Source: an uncultured marine group I thaumarchaeote (GTDB lineage Archaea > Thermoproteota > Nitrososphaeria > Nitrososphaerales > Nitrosopumilaceae). From it: a stretch of DNA of 45,625 bases. Under the pieces are notes generated by a model. That model worked only from the letters and a program-made list of their open reading frames with translations, was not told where the DNA came from and made no database searches. Made by a program: the position numbers and the translations under genes. The first letter of the stretch is position 1. Each line of letters opens with the position of its first letter. This document shows positions 24,012 to 31,382 of this stretch, in pieces. Location of the stretch: contig CACLIK010000006.1 of NCBI GenBank assembly GCA_902606965.1, positions 1 through 45,625 of the forward strand, given 5' to 3'.

Positions 24012-24117
24012 CCACTAAAATTCTAAGGTTTTTTTAATTTTTGATCGTATCTATTACAAAATTATTCTAAAGACTTTCTCTGTAGTATTAAAATAGGGTC
24101 ACAAGTCATATTCTGAT

Positions 24118-24417
24118 ATGACTACTAAGAAACCATCTGGTCGTTCTCATGGATTTAAGCATAAATCCAGATCTATTATGACAAAGAATGAACCAAGGGG
24201 TGTTTCATTTCTATTACGTGAGTATCATGAAGGTGATAAGGCGCTAGTGATTATTGATCCTAGACAGCATAAGGGATTGCCACACAGACGATACCATGGA
24301 AAAGTTGGTACAATAAACAAGGTAGAGAGAAGAAGTGTTACTCTTGACATTAAACTTGGCAAGAAAACCAAAACCTTAATCACAAGATTTGATCATATCA
24401 AACCATTCGGTGTTTAA
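24118..24417 (+). CDS. rpl21e: 50S ribosomal protein eL21
   Basis: The 99-residue basic protein matches eL21: SHGFKHKSRSIMTKNEPRG, the strand ALVIIDPRQHKGLPHRRYHG, KVGTINKVERRSVTLDI and a closing RFDHIKPFGV. It is a large-subunit protein of archaea and eukaryotes. An ATTAAAATAG box lies 27 nt before the ATG. It opens the conserved archaeal run eL21-Rpo4-DUF655-KsgA. Confidence 0.96.
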   Translation: MTTKKPSGRSHGFKHKSRSIMTKNEPRGVSFLLREYHEGDKALVIIDPRQHKGLPHRRYHGKVGTINKVERRSVTLDIKLGKKTKTLITRFDHIKPFGV

Positions 24418-24420
24418 TTT

Positions 24421-24747
24421 ATGGAAGAAGTTGTAAAGAAACAAATGATATCTCTACCTGAAGTCAAAGAGATACTATCAAAAGGTGACCCAGAGTCTAT
24501 GGATCAAATTCAGCGTTGGACTCATGACTATGTATCAAAGTTTTCAAAGATTGACCCAAAGGCTGCCAAGAAAATGAAACAGGAATTAATCAAACAATGT
24601 AATTTAACTGAAGAGGAAGCAGTTGAAATTGTCAATATTCTACCCAGATCATTACCAGAATTACGTTCATTCACTTTTGGATGGAAGAAACTGATTCTAT
24701 CAGAAACACTGGAAAAGATCCTCAAAATAATTGATGAGAACTCGTAA
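24421..24747 (+). CDS. rpoF: RNA polymerase subunit Rpo4 (F)
   Basis: The 108-residue protein has the Rpb4-like HRDC-type helices, KKQMISLPEVKEIL and the conserved LTEEEAVEIVNILPRSLPELRSF, ending in LEKILKII. Rpo4 pairs with Rpo7 to form the stalk of archaeal RNA polymerase. Its start is 3 bp after the eL21 stop, so it is co-transcribed. Confidence 0.94.
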   Translation: MEEVVKKQMISLPEVKEILSKGDPESMDQIQRWTHDYVSKFSKIDPKAAKKMKQELIKQCNLTEEEAVEIVNILPRSLPELRSFTFGWKKLILSETLEKILKIIDENS

Positions 24748-24752
24748 ATTTT

Positions 24753-24759
24753 AGGTGAT
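24753..24759 (+). promoter_or_regulatory. Shine-Dalgarno site of the DUF655 gene
   Basis: AGGTGAT fully matches the 16S anti-SD complement and lies 5 nt before the TTG at 24765, which decides for TTG over the ATG at 24771. Confidence 0.6.
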
Positions 24760-24764
24760 TAATT

Positions 24765-25331
24765 TTGGAGATGGGGAATACCCAACTAAGAAAGTATGAG
24801 GAATATGCGTATGTTTTGGACTACAAATCACGTGGAAAATCAACCACAGTTCGTGGCAGAACAGGAGTAATTATAATTGCCCTAGGAGAAGAGAGACTTA
24901 CATTATTAGAGATACTAGGAATCGAGAATTCAACATTTGACATTGGTGAGAGAATATACATTGGAAAGGAAGGACGAACTAAAGTTCAATCAGTGTTAGG
25001 AAAGATGGATTATGTTAAAACTCCCGAGTCAGCAAAAACTGAAATTCCAAAAATAGTAGAGTTAATTGTAACAACAAACGAGAAAAAGTTTGTAGATTAC
25101 ATAAACAACGCACAGCCTCTAACACCAAGAGTTCATGCACTTGAGCTGATCCCAGGTATTGGGAAAACGTACATGAATGTCATATTAAAAGAGAGAGAAA
25201 ATAAACAGTTTGAAAACTATAATGATATAGAAACACGCGCTGGCTTGAAGGAACCGATTAGACACTTGACACAAAGAATAGTAGAAGAGATTTCAGGAGA
25301 AGCAAGAATGAATCTCTTTGTTAAGCGATGA
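24765..25331 (+). CDS. DUF655 protein with helix-hairpin-helix
   Basis: The 188-residue product has the DUF655 N-terminal part (EEYAYVLDYKSRGKSTTVRGRTGVIIIALGEERL, GERIYIGKEGRTKVQSVLG) and a C-terminal helix-hairpin-helix (ELIPGIGKTYMNVILKERENKQFENYNDIETR), so it probably binds RNA. The gene is linked to rpoF and ksgA in most archaea, which suggests a role in ribosome formation; the exact role is not established. The start is TTG, supported by the Shine-Dalgarno site. It overlaps ksgA by 4 bp (ATGA). Confidence 0.92.
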   Translation: MEMGNTQLRKYEEYAYVLDYKSRGKSTTVRGRTGVIIIALGEERLTLLEILGIENSTFDIGERIYIGKEGRTKVQSVLGKMDYVKTPESAKTEIPKIVELIVTTNEKKFVDYINNAQPLTPRVHALELIPGIGKTYMNVILKERENKQFENYNDIETRAGLKEPIRHLTQRIVEEISGEARMNLFVKR

Positions 25332-26026
25332 ACAAGCGTAAAAAACTGGGGCAGCACTTTCTGAAATCAAAAACTATTGCAAAATCTATTGCCTCTAATG
25401 CAAAAATTACAGAAAATGATGTTGTCCTTGAAATAGGAACGGGACATGGAATTTTAATCCCATACATATGTAAGAATGCCAAGAAGGTCTATTCAATAGA
25501 AAGTGATGAGAATCTATACAGTTCAGCAAAATCAAATTTTGATTACTCAAACCTAATTTTAGAACGCGGAAATGGGTTCAAGTCAAACCACGATTTTTCA
25601 ATTTTTATTTCTAATCTTCCATATTCAAAAAGTAGATTTGCCATAGAATGGTTATTACAGAAAAAATTCTCCCGCGCAATTATCATGGTACAGATGGAAT
25701 TTGCTGAGAAATTGCAATCAAAAGAAGAGCATAAATCAATATCAGTTTTGGCGAATTATGGATTCAGGATAAAATTTCTTATGAATGTAAAAAAATCAAA
25801 TTTCACGCCAGTGCCAAAGGTAGATTCCACAGTAATTCTGTTGGAAAAAAAGAAGGTAGTATCCAAGGAATTGATTTCAACAGTTAACAAGATTTTTTCA
25901 TATAGGCGGAAAACTTTGCAAAATATTTTAAAACAATTTAATTTAAACACAACTTCCAAAAAACGTTTGGATGAATTATCCGGAGATGAGATTATAAAAA
26001 TTGCACAAAAAATTGTTAGAAGCTGA
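25328..26026 (+). CDS. ksgA: 16S rRNA adenine dimethyltransferase KsgA/Dim1
   Basis: The protein opens with KKLGQHFLKSKTIAKSIA, the classic KsgA N terminus, then the SAM motif VLEIGTGHGILIPYI and the catalytic NLPYSKS. FTPVPKVDSTVI is the late conserved block. At 232 residues the C-terminal domain is shorter than in bacterial enzymes. It dimethylates two adenines near the 3' end of 16S rRNA in late small-subunit assembly. The ATG overlaps the DUF655 stop. Confidence 0.94.
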   Translation: MNKRKKLGQHFLKSKTIAKSIASNAKITENDVVLEIGTGHGILIPYICKNAKKVYSIESDENLYSSAKSNFDYSNLILERGNGFKSNHDFSIFISNLPYSKSRFAIEWLLQKKFSRAIIMVQMEFAEKLQSKEEHKSISVLANYGFRIKFLMNVKKSNFTPVPKVDSTVILLEKKKVVSKELISTVNKIFSYRRKTLQNILKQFNLNTTSKKRLDELSGDEIIKIAQKIVRS

Positions 26027-26543
26027 ACCATATCCTCCTTCTGAAGATACATTCTTTTTAGCTGATCATATTAAAGACGAAAAGGGGAAATCTGCTTTAG
26101 ATATTGGTGCTGGCTCAGGTTATCTCTCTTCCATTCTAGAGAAATCATTTTCCCTAGTTGTTGGAACAGATCTTCTTTTCAATGTTTTGAGAAAACAGGA
26201 TTATCACACAGCAAATAACATATGCTGTAATGGTGCAGACGTCATAAATCATCAGTTTGATCTTATTGTTTGCAATATGCCATACCTAAATACAGAGAAT
26301 ATTTCAGATGTCAGAACCGATGGAGGAAAGAATGGATTAGAAATTCCAATGAAAATTATTGATTCAGCTAAATCATGTATAAAGCCAAAAGGAAAATTTA
26401 TCTATGTTACTTCATCGCTTTCTGATTTTAAAAAATTGATTTCCTACACAAAACTCGCGGGATTTGATGTGGGCATACTTGCAAAAAAGAAATTATTTTT
26501 TGAGGAGCTAATACTTGTTCGTGGTATTAGATTACTTTCTTAG
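26001..26543 (+). CDS. HemK2/Mtq2-like methyltransferase with NMPY instead of NPPY
   Basis: The 180-residue protein has YPPSEDTFFLADHI, the SAM motif ALDIGAGSGYLSSIL, and CNMPYLN where protein-glutamine methyltransferases of the Mtq2 type have NPPY. The later GKNGLEIPMKIIDSAK and GKFIYVTSSLSD blocks also fit Mtq2, which in eukaryotes methylates release factor eRF1 with the small partner Trm112. The start is probably TTG 26001 or TTG 26013, overlapping the ksgA end by 14-26 bp. The P-to-M change in the catalytic tetrapeptide is unusual. The 3' end overlaps the convergent dehydrogenase by 12 bp. Confidence 0.85.
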   Translation: MHKKLLEAEPYPPSEDTFFLADHIKDEKGKSALDIGAGSGYLSSILEKSFSLVVGTDLLFNVLRKQDYHTANNICCNGADVINHQFDLIVCNMPYLNTENISDVRTDGGKNGLEIPMKIIDSAKSCIKPKGKFIYVTSSLSDFKKLISYTKLAGFDVGILAKKKLFFEELILVRGIRLLS

Positions 26544-27566
26544 TTTTTCCTTTGCCAGAGAAGCTATTTCATCAGTCATCTGAGATGTGCTTGCACTTCC
26601 TCCAATGTCAAAAGTAATTGTCTTTCCATCATTGATCACATCTTCAGTAGCAGAGAATATTGCGTTCTTTATGTCTCGTTCACCAAGGTACTCAGCCATC
26701 CAAGCTCCAGCAAGAATGGTGGCAGTTGGATTTACTTTGTTTTGACCCTTGAATGATGGTGCACTTCCATGTGCAGCTTCAAACATGGCATAGGAATCTC
26801 CCATATTTGCAGAATAAATTAATCCTATAGAACCAACAATTCCTGATGCCAGTTCAGAGATTATGTCCATGAAAAGATTAGTGCTTATCAATACAGAATT
26901 ATTGAATTGCTCAGGATTGACAACTAGCTGCTGAGCCATATTGTCAATGTAAATCTCCTCTAGTGCAATTCCGGGATTTTCCTTAATGCAGTTCTCCATT
27001 TCATTCCAAAATATTCCGTCAGTTTTTTTCAATATGTTACGTTTTGTGATAGCAACCATTTTGGTTAGATTGTATTTTTTCGCCCAGTCAGCAGCAGATA
27101 AAATGAATCTTCTACAGCTATTCCTAGTAATCTGGCGTATCGCGATTGCAGAGTCATCTGATATTTGAACCTCAACACCACTGTACAGCCCTTCAGTTGC
27201 TTCCCTAAAGCAAACAAAATCCAAGTTCCTATTTGGTGTTAGTCTTTCATACGTCTTAATTGGTCTAACATTAGAGAACAATTCAAATTTCTGACGAAGT
27301 GTTACAGCTACACTTCTTGGAGCACCTGGTTTTGGTATGGTTGTAGTTGGACCCTTAAAGCAAGCATCTGTTTCCTTTAGTGTTTCCATGGTCACATCGG
27401 GAATGTATGATTTATCTTTGGAACCATTTTTTTCCCATTGCTCCGAACCAGCCTCGCAGTTAATGATTTCCATCTGTGTATTACATTCCTTTAGGACGTG
27501 TAGCATTGAATCTACAACTTCTGGCCCAATGCCATCTCCCTTGATAATTGCTGTTTTTTTCGACAA
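26532..27566 (-). CDS. Isocitrate/isopropylmalate dehydrogenase family enzyme
   Basis: The 344-residue protein begins KTAIIKGDGIGPEVVDSML and contains the family motifs FKGPTTTIPKPGAPRSVAVTLRQ, EATEGLYSGVE, AITKRNILKKTDG and AAHGSAPSFKGQNKVNPTATILA. It is a metal- and NAD(P)-dependent beta-decarboxylating dehydrogenase. The APSFKGQNKVNP segment is closer to isocitrate dehydrogenases than to NAD-dependent isopropylmalate dehydrogenases (which have an Asp after AP), so isocitrate is slightly favoured, for the oxidative side of the cycle or 2-oxoglutarate supply. Substrate and cofactor are unresolved. Confidence 0.88.
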   Translation of the reverse strand: MSKKTAIIKGDGIGPEVVDSMLHVLKECNTQMEIINCEAGSEQWEKNGSKDKSYIPDVTMETLKETDACFKGPTTTIPKPGAPRSVAVTLRQKFELFSNVRPIKTYERLTPNRNLDFVCFREATEGLYSGVEVQISDDSAIAIRQITRNSCRRFILSAADWAKKYNLTKMVAITKRNILKKTDGIFWNEMENCIKENPGIALEEIYIDNMAQQLVVNPEQFNNSVLISTNLFMDIISELASGIVGSIGLIYSANMGDSYAMFEAAHGSAPSFKGQNKVNPTATILAGAWMAEYLGERDIKNAIFSATEDVINDGKTITFDIGGSASTSQMTDEIASLAKEKLRK

Positions 27567-27675
27567 GATGCCATGATCTAGTGTTTTAATTATTTATTCC
27601 TACCTTCAAAATTTCTTGATTTGTTGAATTTGTATTACATTAACTGTTTAAAACATATAATTCATTTTTTACAAT

Positions 27676-28419
27676 ATGGAGATTGTTCAATTATCAGACC
27701 TTCATGTAGGTTCACAATTTCGTGAAGCAGCATTTCAAAAAGTAATTGATGAAATTAACTCATTAAAGCCTGAGGCTGTCGTAATAACCGGAGATCTTAC
27801 TAATGAAGGATTAATAGAACAATATGAAAAATGTAAAAATCTAATTTCGCAAATAGATGTTGAGAAGATAATTGCAATTAGTGGAAATCATGATTATAGA
27901 AATACAGGATATTTGTTGTTTAAGAAATATTTTCCATTTAGGACTGAAAATGAATTAGGAGATGATACAGTACTTGTAACTCTTGGTTCAGCTAGACCAG
28001 ATCGTGATGAAGGAGAAATTGGACATCATCAAAACCTGTGGCTTGAACGAACTTTGAAAAAATATGATGACAAATTAAAGATAGTAGCAATGCATCATCA
28101 TTTGATTGCAATTCCAGATACTGGCTCTGATAGATTGACGGCAATTGATGCAGGCGATGTACTACGAACTATTCTAGATTCTAATGTGAATTTAGTTCTG
28201 TGTGGTCATAAGCACCGACCATGGATTTGGGATTTTAATACATTATCAATTGCGAATGCTGGTACTGCTTCATCAGAAAGAGTTCGTGGATTCTTTGAAA
28301 ACTCGTATAATATAGTGAATATTGATAATGGAACTTTTCGAGTTGATCTTAAAATTGTTGGTGGTAAAAGAATGCCATTACGAGATATTGTAAAAAACTA
28401 CACACAGATAACAGATTGA
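27676..28419 (+). CDS. Calcineurin-like metallophosphoesterase
   Basis: All five motifs of the superfamily are present: QLSDLHVG, VVITGDLTNEG, ISGNHDYR, MHHHLIAIPD and CGHKHRPW, which bind two metal ions. The 247-residue single-domain form resembles CpdA-type cyclic nucleotide phosphodiesterases, but the substrate cannot be told. GTTTAAAAC centred near 27649 is about 27 nt before the ATG. It is a single gene before tRNA-Ser. Confidence 0.9.
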   Translation: MEIVQLSDLHVGSQFREAAFQKVIDEINSLKPEAVVITGDLTNEGLIEQYEKCKNLISQIDVEKIIAISGNHDYRNTGYLLFKKYFPFRTENELGDDTVLVTLGSARPDRDEGEIGHHQNLWLERTLKKYDDKLKIVAMHHHLIAIPDTGSDRLTAIDAGDVLRTILDSNVNLVLCGHKHRPWIWDFNTLSIANAGTASSERVRGFFENSYNIVNIDNGTFRVDLKIVGGKRMPLRDIVKNYTQITD

Positions 28420-28468
28420 AATTTATTCACGTTATACTAATTAACTGAATTCATTTAGCAACAAACAT

Positions 28469-28552
28469 GCGGGGGTCGCCTAGCCTGGTAGGGCGTGGGA
28501 TTGCTAATTCCATGTTCGCAAGAACACGAGGGTTCGAATCCCTCTCCCCGCG
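28469..28552 (+). tRNA. tRNA-Ser (anticodon GCU)
   Basis: The 84-nt sequence folds as a class II tRNA: acceptor GCGGGGG with TCCCCGC, anticodon stem TGGGA/TTCCA around loop TTGCTAA with anticodon GCT at the centre, a long variable arm TGTTC-GCAA-GAACA, and T arm GAGGG-TTCGAAT-CCCTC. The discriminator is G, as in archaeal tRNA-Ser. CCA is not encoded. No intron is visible. A TTTTT run follows immediately and may end transcription. Confidence 0.95.
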
Positions 28553-28595
28553 CTTTTTCAATTAAATTTAAAAGTACGTTGATATAGTTTTCATT

Positions 28596-28757
28596 ATGGG
28601 ACGAAGAAAAACACAAAAAATTATTAAAACTGGCCCAAAGAATGTAACCACTGGTATGTGCCCAGAATGTAACACCATTGGTAGAATATTCATCATAGGT
28701 CAAGTTGGTCAAGAACGTGCAAAATGTCAGAAATGTAATAAAGAATTTGATCTTTAG
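28596..28757 (+). CDS. Small zinc-ribbon protein (53 residues, below ORF-track cutoff)
   Basis: ATG at 28596 opens a 53-residue frame starting MGRRKTQKIIKTGPKNVTTG and containing two Cys pairs, CPEC and CQKC, spaced about 20 residues apart, the pattern of a single treble-clef or zinc-ribbon module. The basic N terminus suggests RNA or DNA contact. AT-rich ATTAAATTTAAAAG sits upstream as a likely promoter, about 30 nt from the ATG. It lies 43 bp downstream of tRNA-Ser. I do not know the family; such small CPxC proteins are common and mostly uncharacterised in archaea. Confidence 0.75.
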   Translation: MGRRKTQKIIKTGPKNVTTGMCPECNTIGRIFIIGQVGQERAKCQKCNKEFDL

Positions 28758-28812
28758 ATTTTATTACAAATTAACCCATAACTTTTTAAGTCAATTTTAA
28801 TTTTTTAATTAT

Positions 28813-28983
28813 ATGTCATCAGATTCTGAAACTGTTTATGATAGAATTGCTAAGCTTGAAGATGAGGTGGCTGCATTGAGAAGTGAAATAGATTTTCTAA
28901 AACGTGCCTTACGTAATGAAATAGCACGTCATGAAGTAAAAATGGCAAAGAAAGGTACAGAAGTATCTTCACTTATAGATTAG
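28813..28983 (+). CDS. Small coiled-coil protein (56 residues, below ORF-track cutoff)
   Basis: ATG at 28813 opens a frame starting MSSDSETVYDRIAKLEDEVA, followed by heptad-like ALRSEIDFLKRALRNEI and a charged end (VSSLID). It is almost entirely a predicted coiled coil. A TATA-like AATTTTTTAATTATATG precedes it. Its last 11 bp overlap the convergent SirB1-like gene. Function is unknown, but the clean frame and promoter argue that it is real. Confidence 0.65.
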   Translation: MSSDSETVYDRIAKLEDEVAALRSEIDFLKRALRNEIARHEVKMAKKGTEVSSLID

Positions 28984-29800
28984 ATTTTTCTCTCACGCTT
29001 TTAATTAATTCTAGAATAAAATCCGCATCGTCTGCCTCTGGTTGTAGTTCCAGATATTTGTTGAGTAGGGGAAGTGCTTTATCATAACGCAGAAGTCGTT
29101 CTTCTAAAATACCCTTATCTCTAATCTCCTCAGGGGACTCTGGCTGCATTCCTAAAATCATATCAGTGCATTTCATTGCACTATCATACGCATACGATTG
29201 TGTGTATGCATTTTTCAGATTTCTTAGTAATCTAGTCAAAAGTTGTTCGGTTGTTGCCTCGTTTAGATACTCGGGAACAAATTCAACACCATCACCAAAA
29301 TTCCTATCCAAAATCTCTTCTAAGTTCTCAATAGTTAGTAGTCTACCACGATAAAATGGGTCCAAAATTATCTCGTTTTTGTATTTGACAATTACATGAC
29401 CAGGGAAACCCACAATCTTCAGATCAAGTCCTATATTCTTGGCTGCTTCTACATATATTATGGATAGAGTGATTGGTATACCAGTTTTTTTGTCTAGTAC
29501 TGTGTTAAGAAAACTATTTCCCGGATCGTAATAATCTTCCTCAGCTCCACAAAAACCAAGCTCATCAAACAGATACTCGTTGAGTATCGAGATAAGATAC
29601 GTAGGATTTTTGACTCCACTTATTTTCATCCTTATGGAATTTCCAATTTCATTGATTCTCTCTACGTATTTTGCTATATCTAGATCATGGTATTCTAAGA
29701 TCTCTGCCAGTTTTAGACACTTCTCAATCAAGTTGTAGTTTGGATTTTTAGAAAAAGCAGTCCACTCAGAAACAAATGGATCAAAACGTTCTGTGGACAA
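28973..29800 (-). CDS. SirB1-like transglutaminase-fold protein with TPR tail
   Basis: The 275-residue protein has the SirB1/UPF0162 core: LISILNEYLFDELGFCGAEEDYYDP, NTVLDKKTGIPITLSIIYVEAAKNIGLDL, VGFPGHVIVKY and ILDPFYRGRLLT. The Cys-His-Asp set (C in GFCGAE, H in PGHVI, D in LDPF) suits a transglutaminase-like fold, though enzymatic activity is not shown for the family. A C-terminal TPR-like segment (YDKALPLLNKYLELQPEADDA) follows. It lies 11 bp downstream of the next minus-strand gene and is probably co-transcribed with it. Confidence 0.85.
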   Translation of the reverse strand: MSTERFDPFVSEWTAFSKNPNYNLIEKCLKLAEILEYHDLDIAKYVERINEIGNSIRMKISGVKNPTYLISILNEYLFDELGFCGAEEDYYDPGNSFLNTVLDKKTGIPITLSIIYVEAAKNIGLDLKIVGFPGHVIVKYKNEIILDPFYRGRLLTIENLEEILDRNFGDGVEFVPEYLNEATTEQLLTRLLRNLKNAYTQSYAYDSAMKCTDMILGMQPESPEEIRDKGILEERLLRYDKALPLLNKYLELQPEADDADFILELIKSVREKSNL

Positions 29801-29811
29801 CGCACTTTGTA

Positions 29812-31008
29812 CTACTTAATTCTATTTAGATATAGTTGTGGATCTTTTAACTCTCTTGTATTGGGAGGATCTTTGATTAGTTTCAAGAATGTGTCCTTGC
29901 CATATATATCGAATACACTCTGTGTAAATTCCTTACCAATGCTCTTCTTTACGCTATAGTCGGAATAATTTGTGCCCACAAATGTTGTAAGATAATTTTG
30001 AAAATCGTCATCATCTTTTAGTATTTGCTGCACGACAAACTCTGCCATACCTTCCATAGTTGTAAATATTGCATGCTGTGCTTGAATTGGTTTCAACCAT
30101 CTTTTGTAAATCTCTTCAAGTGATGGAATCAACTCTGAGATCTTAGGATCAATTTCAACATGTGTGTATGTCATAACATCAGGTCCCATAACATTTGTAA
30201 TGAAATTGTCTGGATTTAGCATGAAAAACAGATTTGCCTTCTTTGCAACTTGGAATTCATCTGGAACAAGTTGTAATTGTAGGTATTCAGTAAGCTGAGT
30301 GACAGTTTTGTCATCCAATTCGAGTATAGTTTTTGCCAATTCCTCGTTTATTGTATTAACACGCATGACAGCATCAATATTCAATCTGTGAAGATTATCT
30401 TGTACAGAATGAATAATCTCTTCCAAAATAGTCATCTTCATAGCTCCAAAATAACCAGATTTTACCGACTCTGCGTTAGATTCGTATGGTTGACCCTGCT
30501 TGTACAGAATTATTCTTGGGTAATCATCCAAGATAAACCTGTTAAGGTAGATCTTTGAATCAAGGTAGTCACCATACGTAGTTGATATCTTTGAGATGTA
30601 TGATTTTACATAAGTCGAATAAACCAAGAATTTTGTTGTATCCTCCTTAATTAATTCAGAAATTGTTTCAAGATCATTTTTTGCAACAGCGTCAAATAAC
30701 TTATCCACATATTCCCGTCCATTCTTCGTGAATACTTTTCTTCCTTTCAACTGCTTAAATTCCTCAAGTTTTAGATATTCAACCGATAACTGCTTGGAAA
30801 CTTCTAATCCCATGTATTCATTCACTCTTTGAACCAAGTCTGCAAAGAATTTTTGTGAAACACTTTCAATGTCATCAAATTTTACAGTAAAGTTTCTATC
30901 CTCTTTGATCTTTTTTGCAAGTTCCGCAATTACTTTTTCCTCATCAATTTCAACCGAAAGCTGACCCATCAATGCTTCAGCAAATTCATCAAACTCTGAC
31001 ATGTGCAC
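29812..31008 (-). CDS. Conserved hypothetical protein, upstream of the SirB1-like gene
   Basis: The 398-residue protein is largely helical and acidic, with no signal peptide or membrane segment. It has no motif I recognise; the stretch FTTMEGMAEFVVQQILKDDDDF, the HVEIDPKISELIPSLEEIY block and the repeated long helices are its main landmarks. The start may be the second methionine (MSEFDEFAEALMGQL). It is likely to be conserved in related archaea, given its operon position and lack of degeneration, but I cannot suggest an activity. Confidence 0.7.
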   Translation of the reverse strand: MHMSEFDEFAEALMGQLSVEIDEEKVIAELAKKIKEDRNFTVKFDDIESVSQKFFADLVQRVNEYMGLEVSKQLSVEYLKLEEFKQLKGRKVFTKNGREYVDKLFDAVAKNDLETISELIKEDTTKFLVYSTYVKSYISKISTTYGDYLDSKIYLNRFILDDYPRIILYKQGQPYESNAESVKSGYFGAMKMTILEEIIHSVQDNLHRLNIDAVMRVNTINEELAKTILELDDKTVTQLTEYLQLQLVPDEFQVAKKANLFFMLNPDNFITNVMGPDVMTYTHVEIDPKISELIPSLEEIYKRWLKPIQAQHAIFTTMEGMAEFVVQQILKDDDDFQNYLTTFVGTNYSDYSVKKSIGKEFTQSVFDIYGKDTFLKLIKDPPNTRELKDPQLYLNRIK

Positions 31009-31045
31009 TCGATCGACAAAAAACTCAATTTAACATTATCTGTAG

Positions 31046-31141
31046 TGCCGGGGGTGGGTTTCGAACCCACGACCTCCAGATTATGAGTATTGCCCTTCTT
31101 TGGAGAGGCTGGCACTCTAGGCCAGGCTGAGCTACCCCGGC
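31046..31141 (-). tRNA. tRNA-Met (elongator, CAU) with non-canonical intron
   Basis: On the minus strand the acceptor GCCGGGG pairs with CCCCGGC, the D stem is GCTC/GAGT and the T arm is GTGGG-TTCGAAA-CCCAC. The anticodon loop CTCATAA holds CAT. A proper anticodon stem (CCAGA/TCTGG) forms only if 20 nt are removed between positions 30 and 31. The mature length is then 76 nt with discriminator A and no encoded CCA. GCCGGGG marks an elongator rather than the initiator tRNA-Met. Confidence 0.92.
31089..31108 (-). other. 20-nt intron in tRNA-Met at position 30/31
   Basis: The minus-strand segment CCTCTCCAAAGAAGGGCAAT interrupts the 5' strand of the anticodon stem (CCAG | intron | A). The canonical archaeal site is 37/38, but CTCATAATCTGG is continuous here. 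GCCT can pair with GGGC as part of a possible bulge-helix-bulge; I could not confirm the full motif. Confidence 0.8.
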
Positions 31142-31162
31142 ATAAGTACGCGTGAATTTCTT

Positions 31163-31381
31163 ATGCAATTAAATGATTTGTTCAAAAATATATTCTTGGA
31201 AGTTATAAGAAAATTAATGAATTTTGACGAAAAGGATAAGCAGATACAGAAGAAGATTGATTGGATTGCAAGCCAGATTAGAGAGACAAAATTTGAACTT
31301 CACAGACAGCATCAAGAACTTGAAGATGCCCTTAAGGAGCAAGAGAAGTTACGAGAACAAAAAATGAAAACAAAACAGTGA
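31163..31381 (+). CDS. Small coiled-coil protein
   Basis: The 72-residue protein is a single charged helix: after an N-terminal LFKNIFLEVIRKLMNF segment come heptads (QIQKKIDWIASQIRETKF, QELEDALKEQEKLREQ) and a Lys-rich end. The start could also be the internal ATG at MNFDEKD. It lies 22 bp past the tRNA-Met 5' end, on the opposite strand, and converges on the topoisomerase gene with a 1-bp gap. Unknown function. Confidence 0.6.
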   Translation: MQLNDLFKNIFLEVIRKLMNFDEKDKQIQKKIDWIASQIRETKFELHRQHQELEDALKEQEKLREQKMKTKQ

Positions 31382-31382
31382 T

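Noticed and set aside
28455-28712. 85-residue minus-strand ORF across tRNA-Ser
   Set aside because: GEGFEPSCSCEHGIS and ARRPP are the usual translation of a tRNA gene in antisense.
30915-31130. 71-residue plus-strand ORF across tRNA-Met
   Set aside because: GGGFRTHDLQIM is again a tRNA shadow translation.
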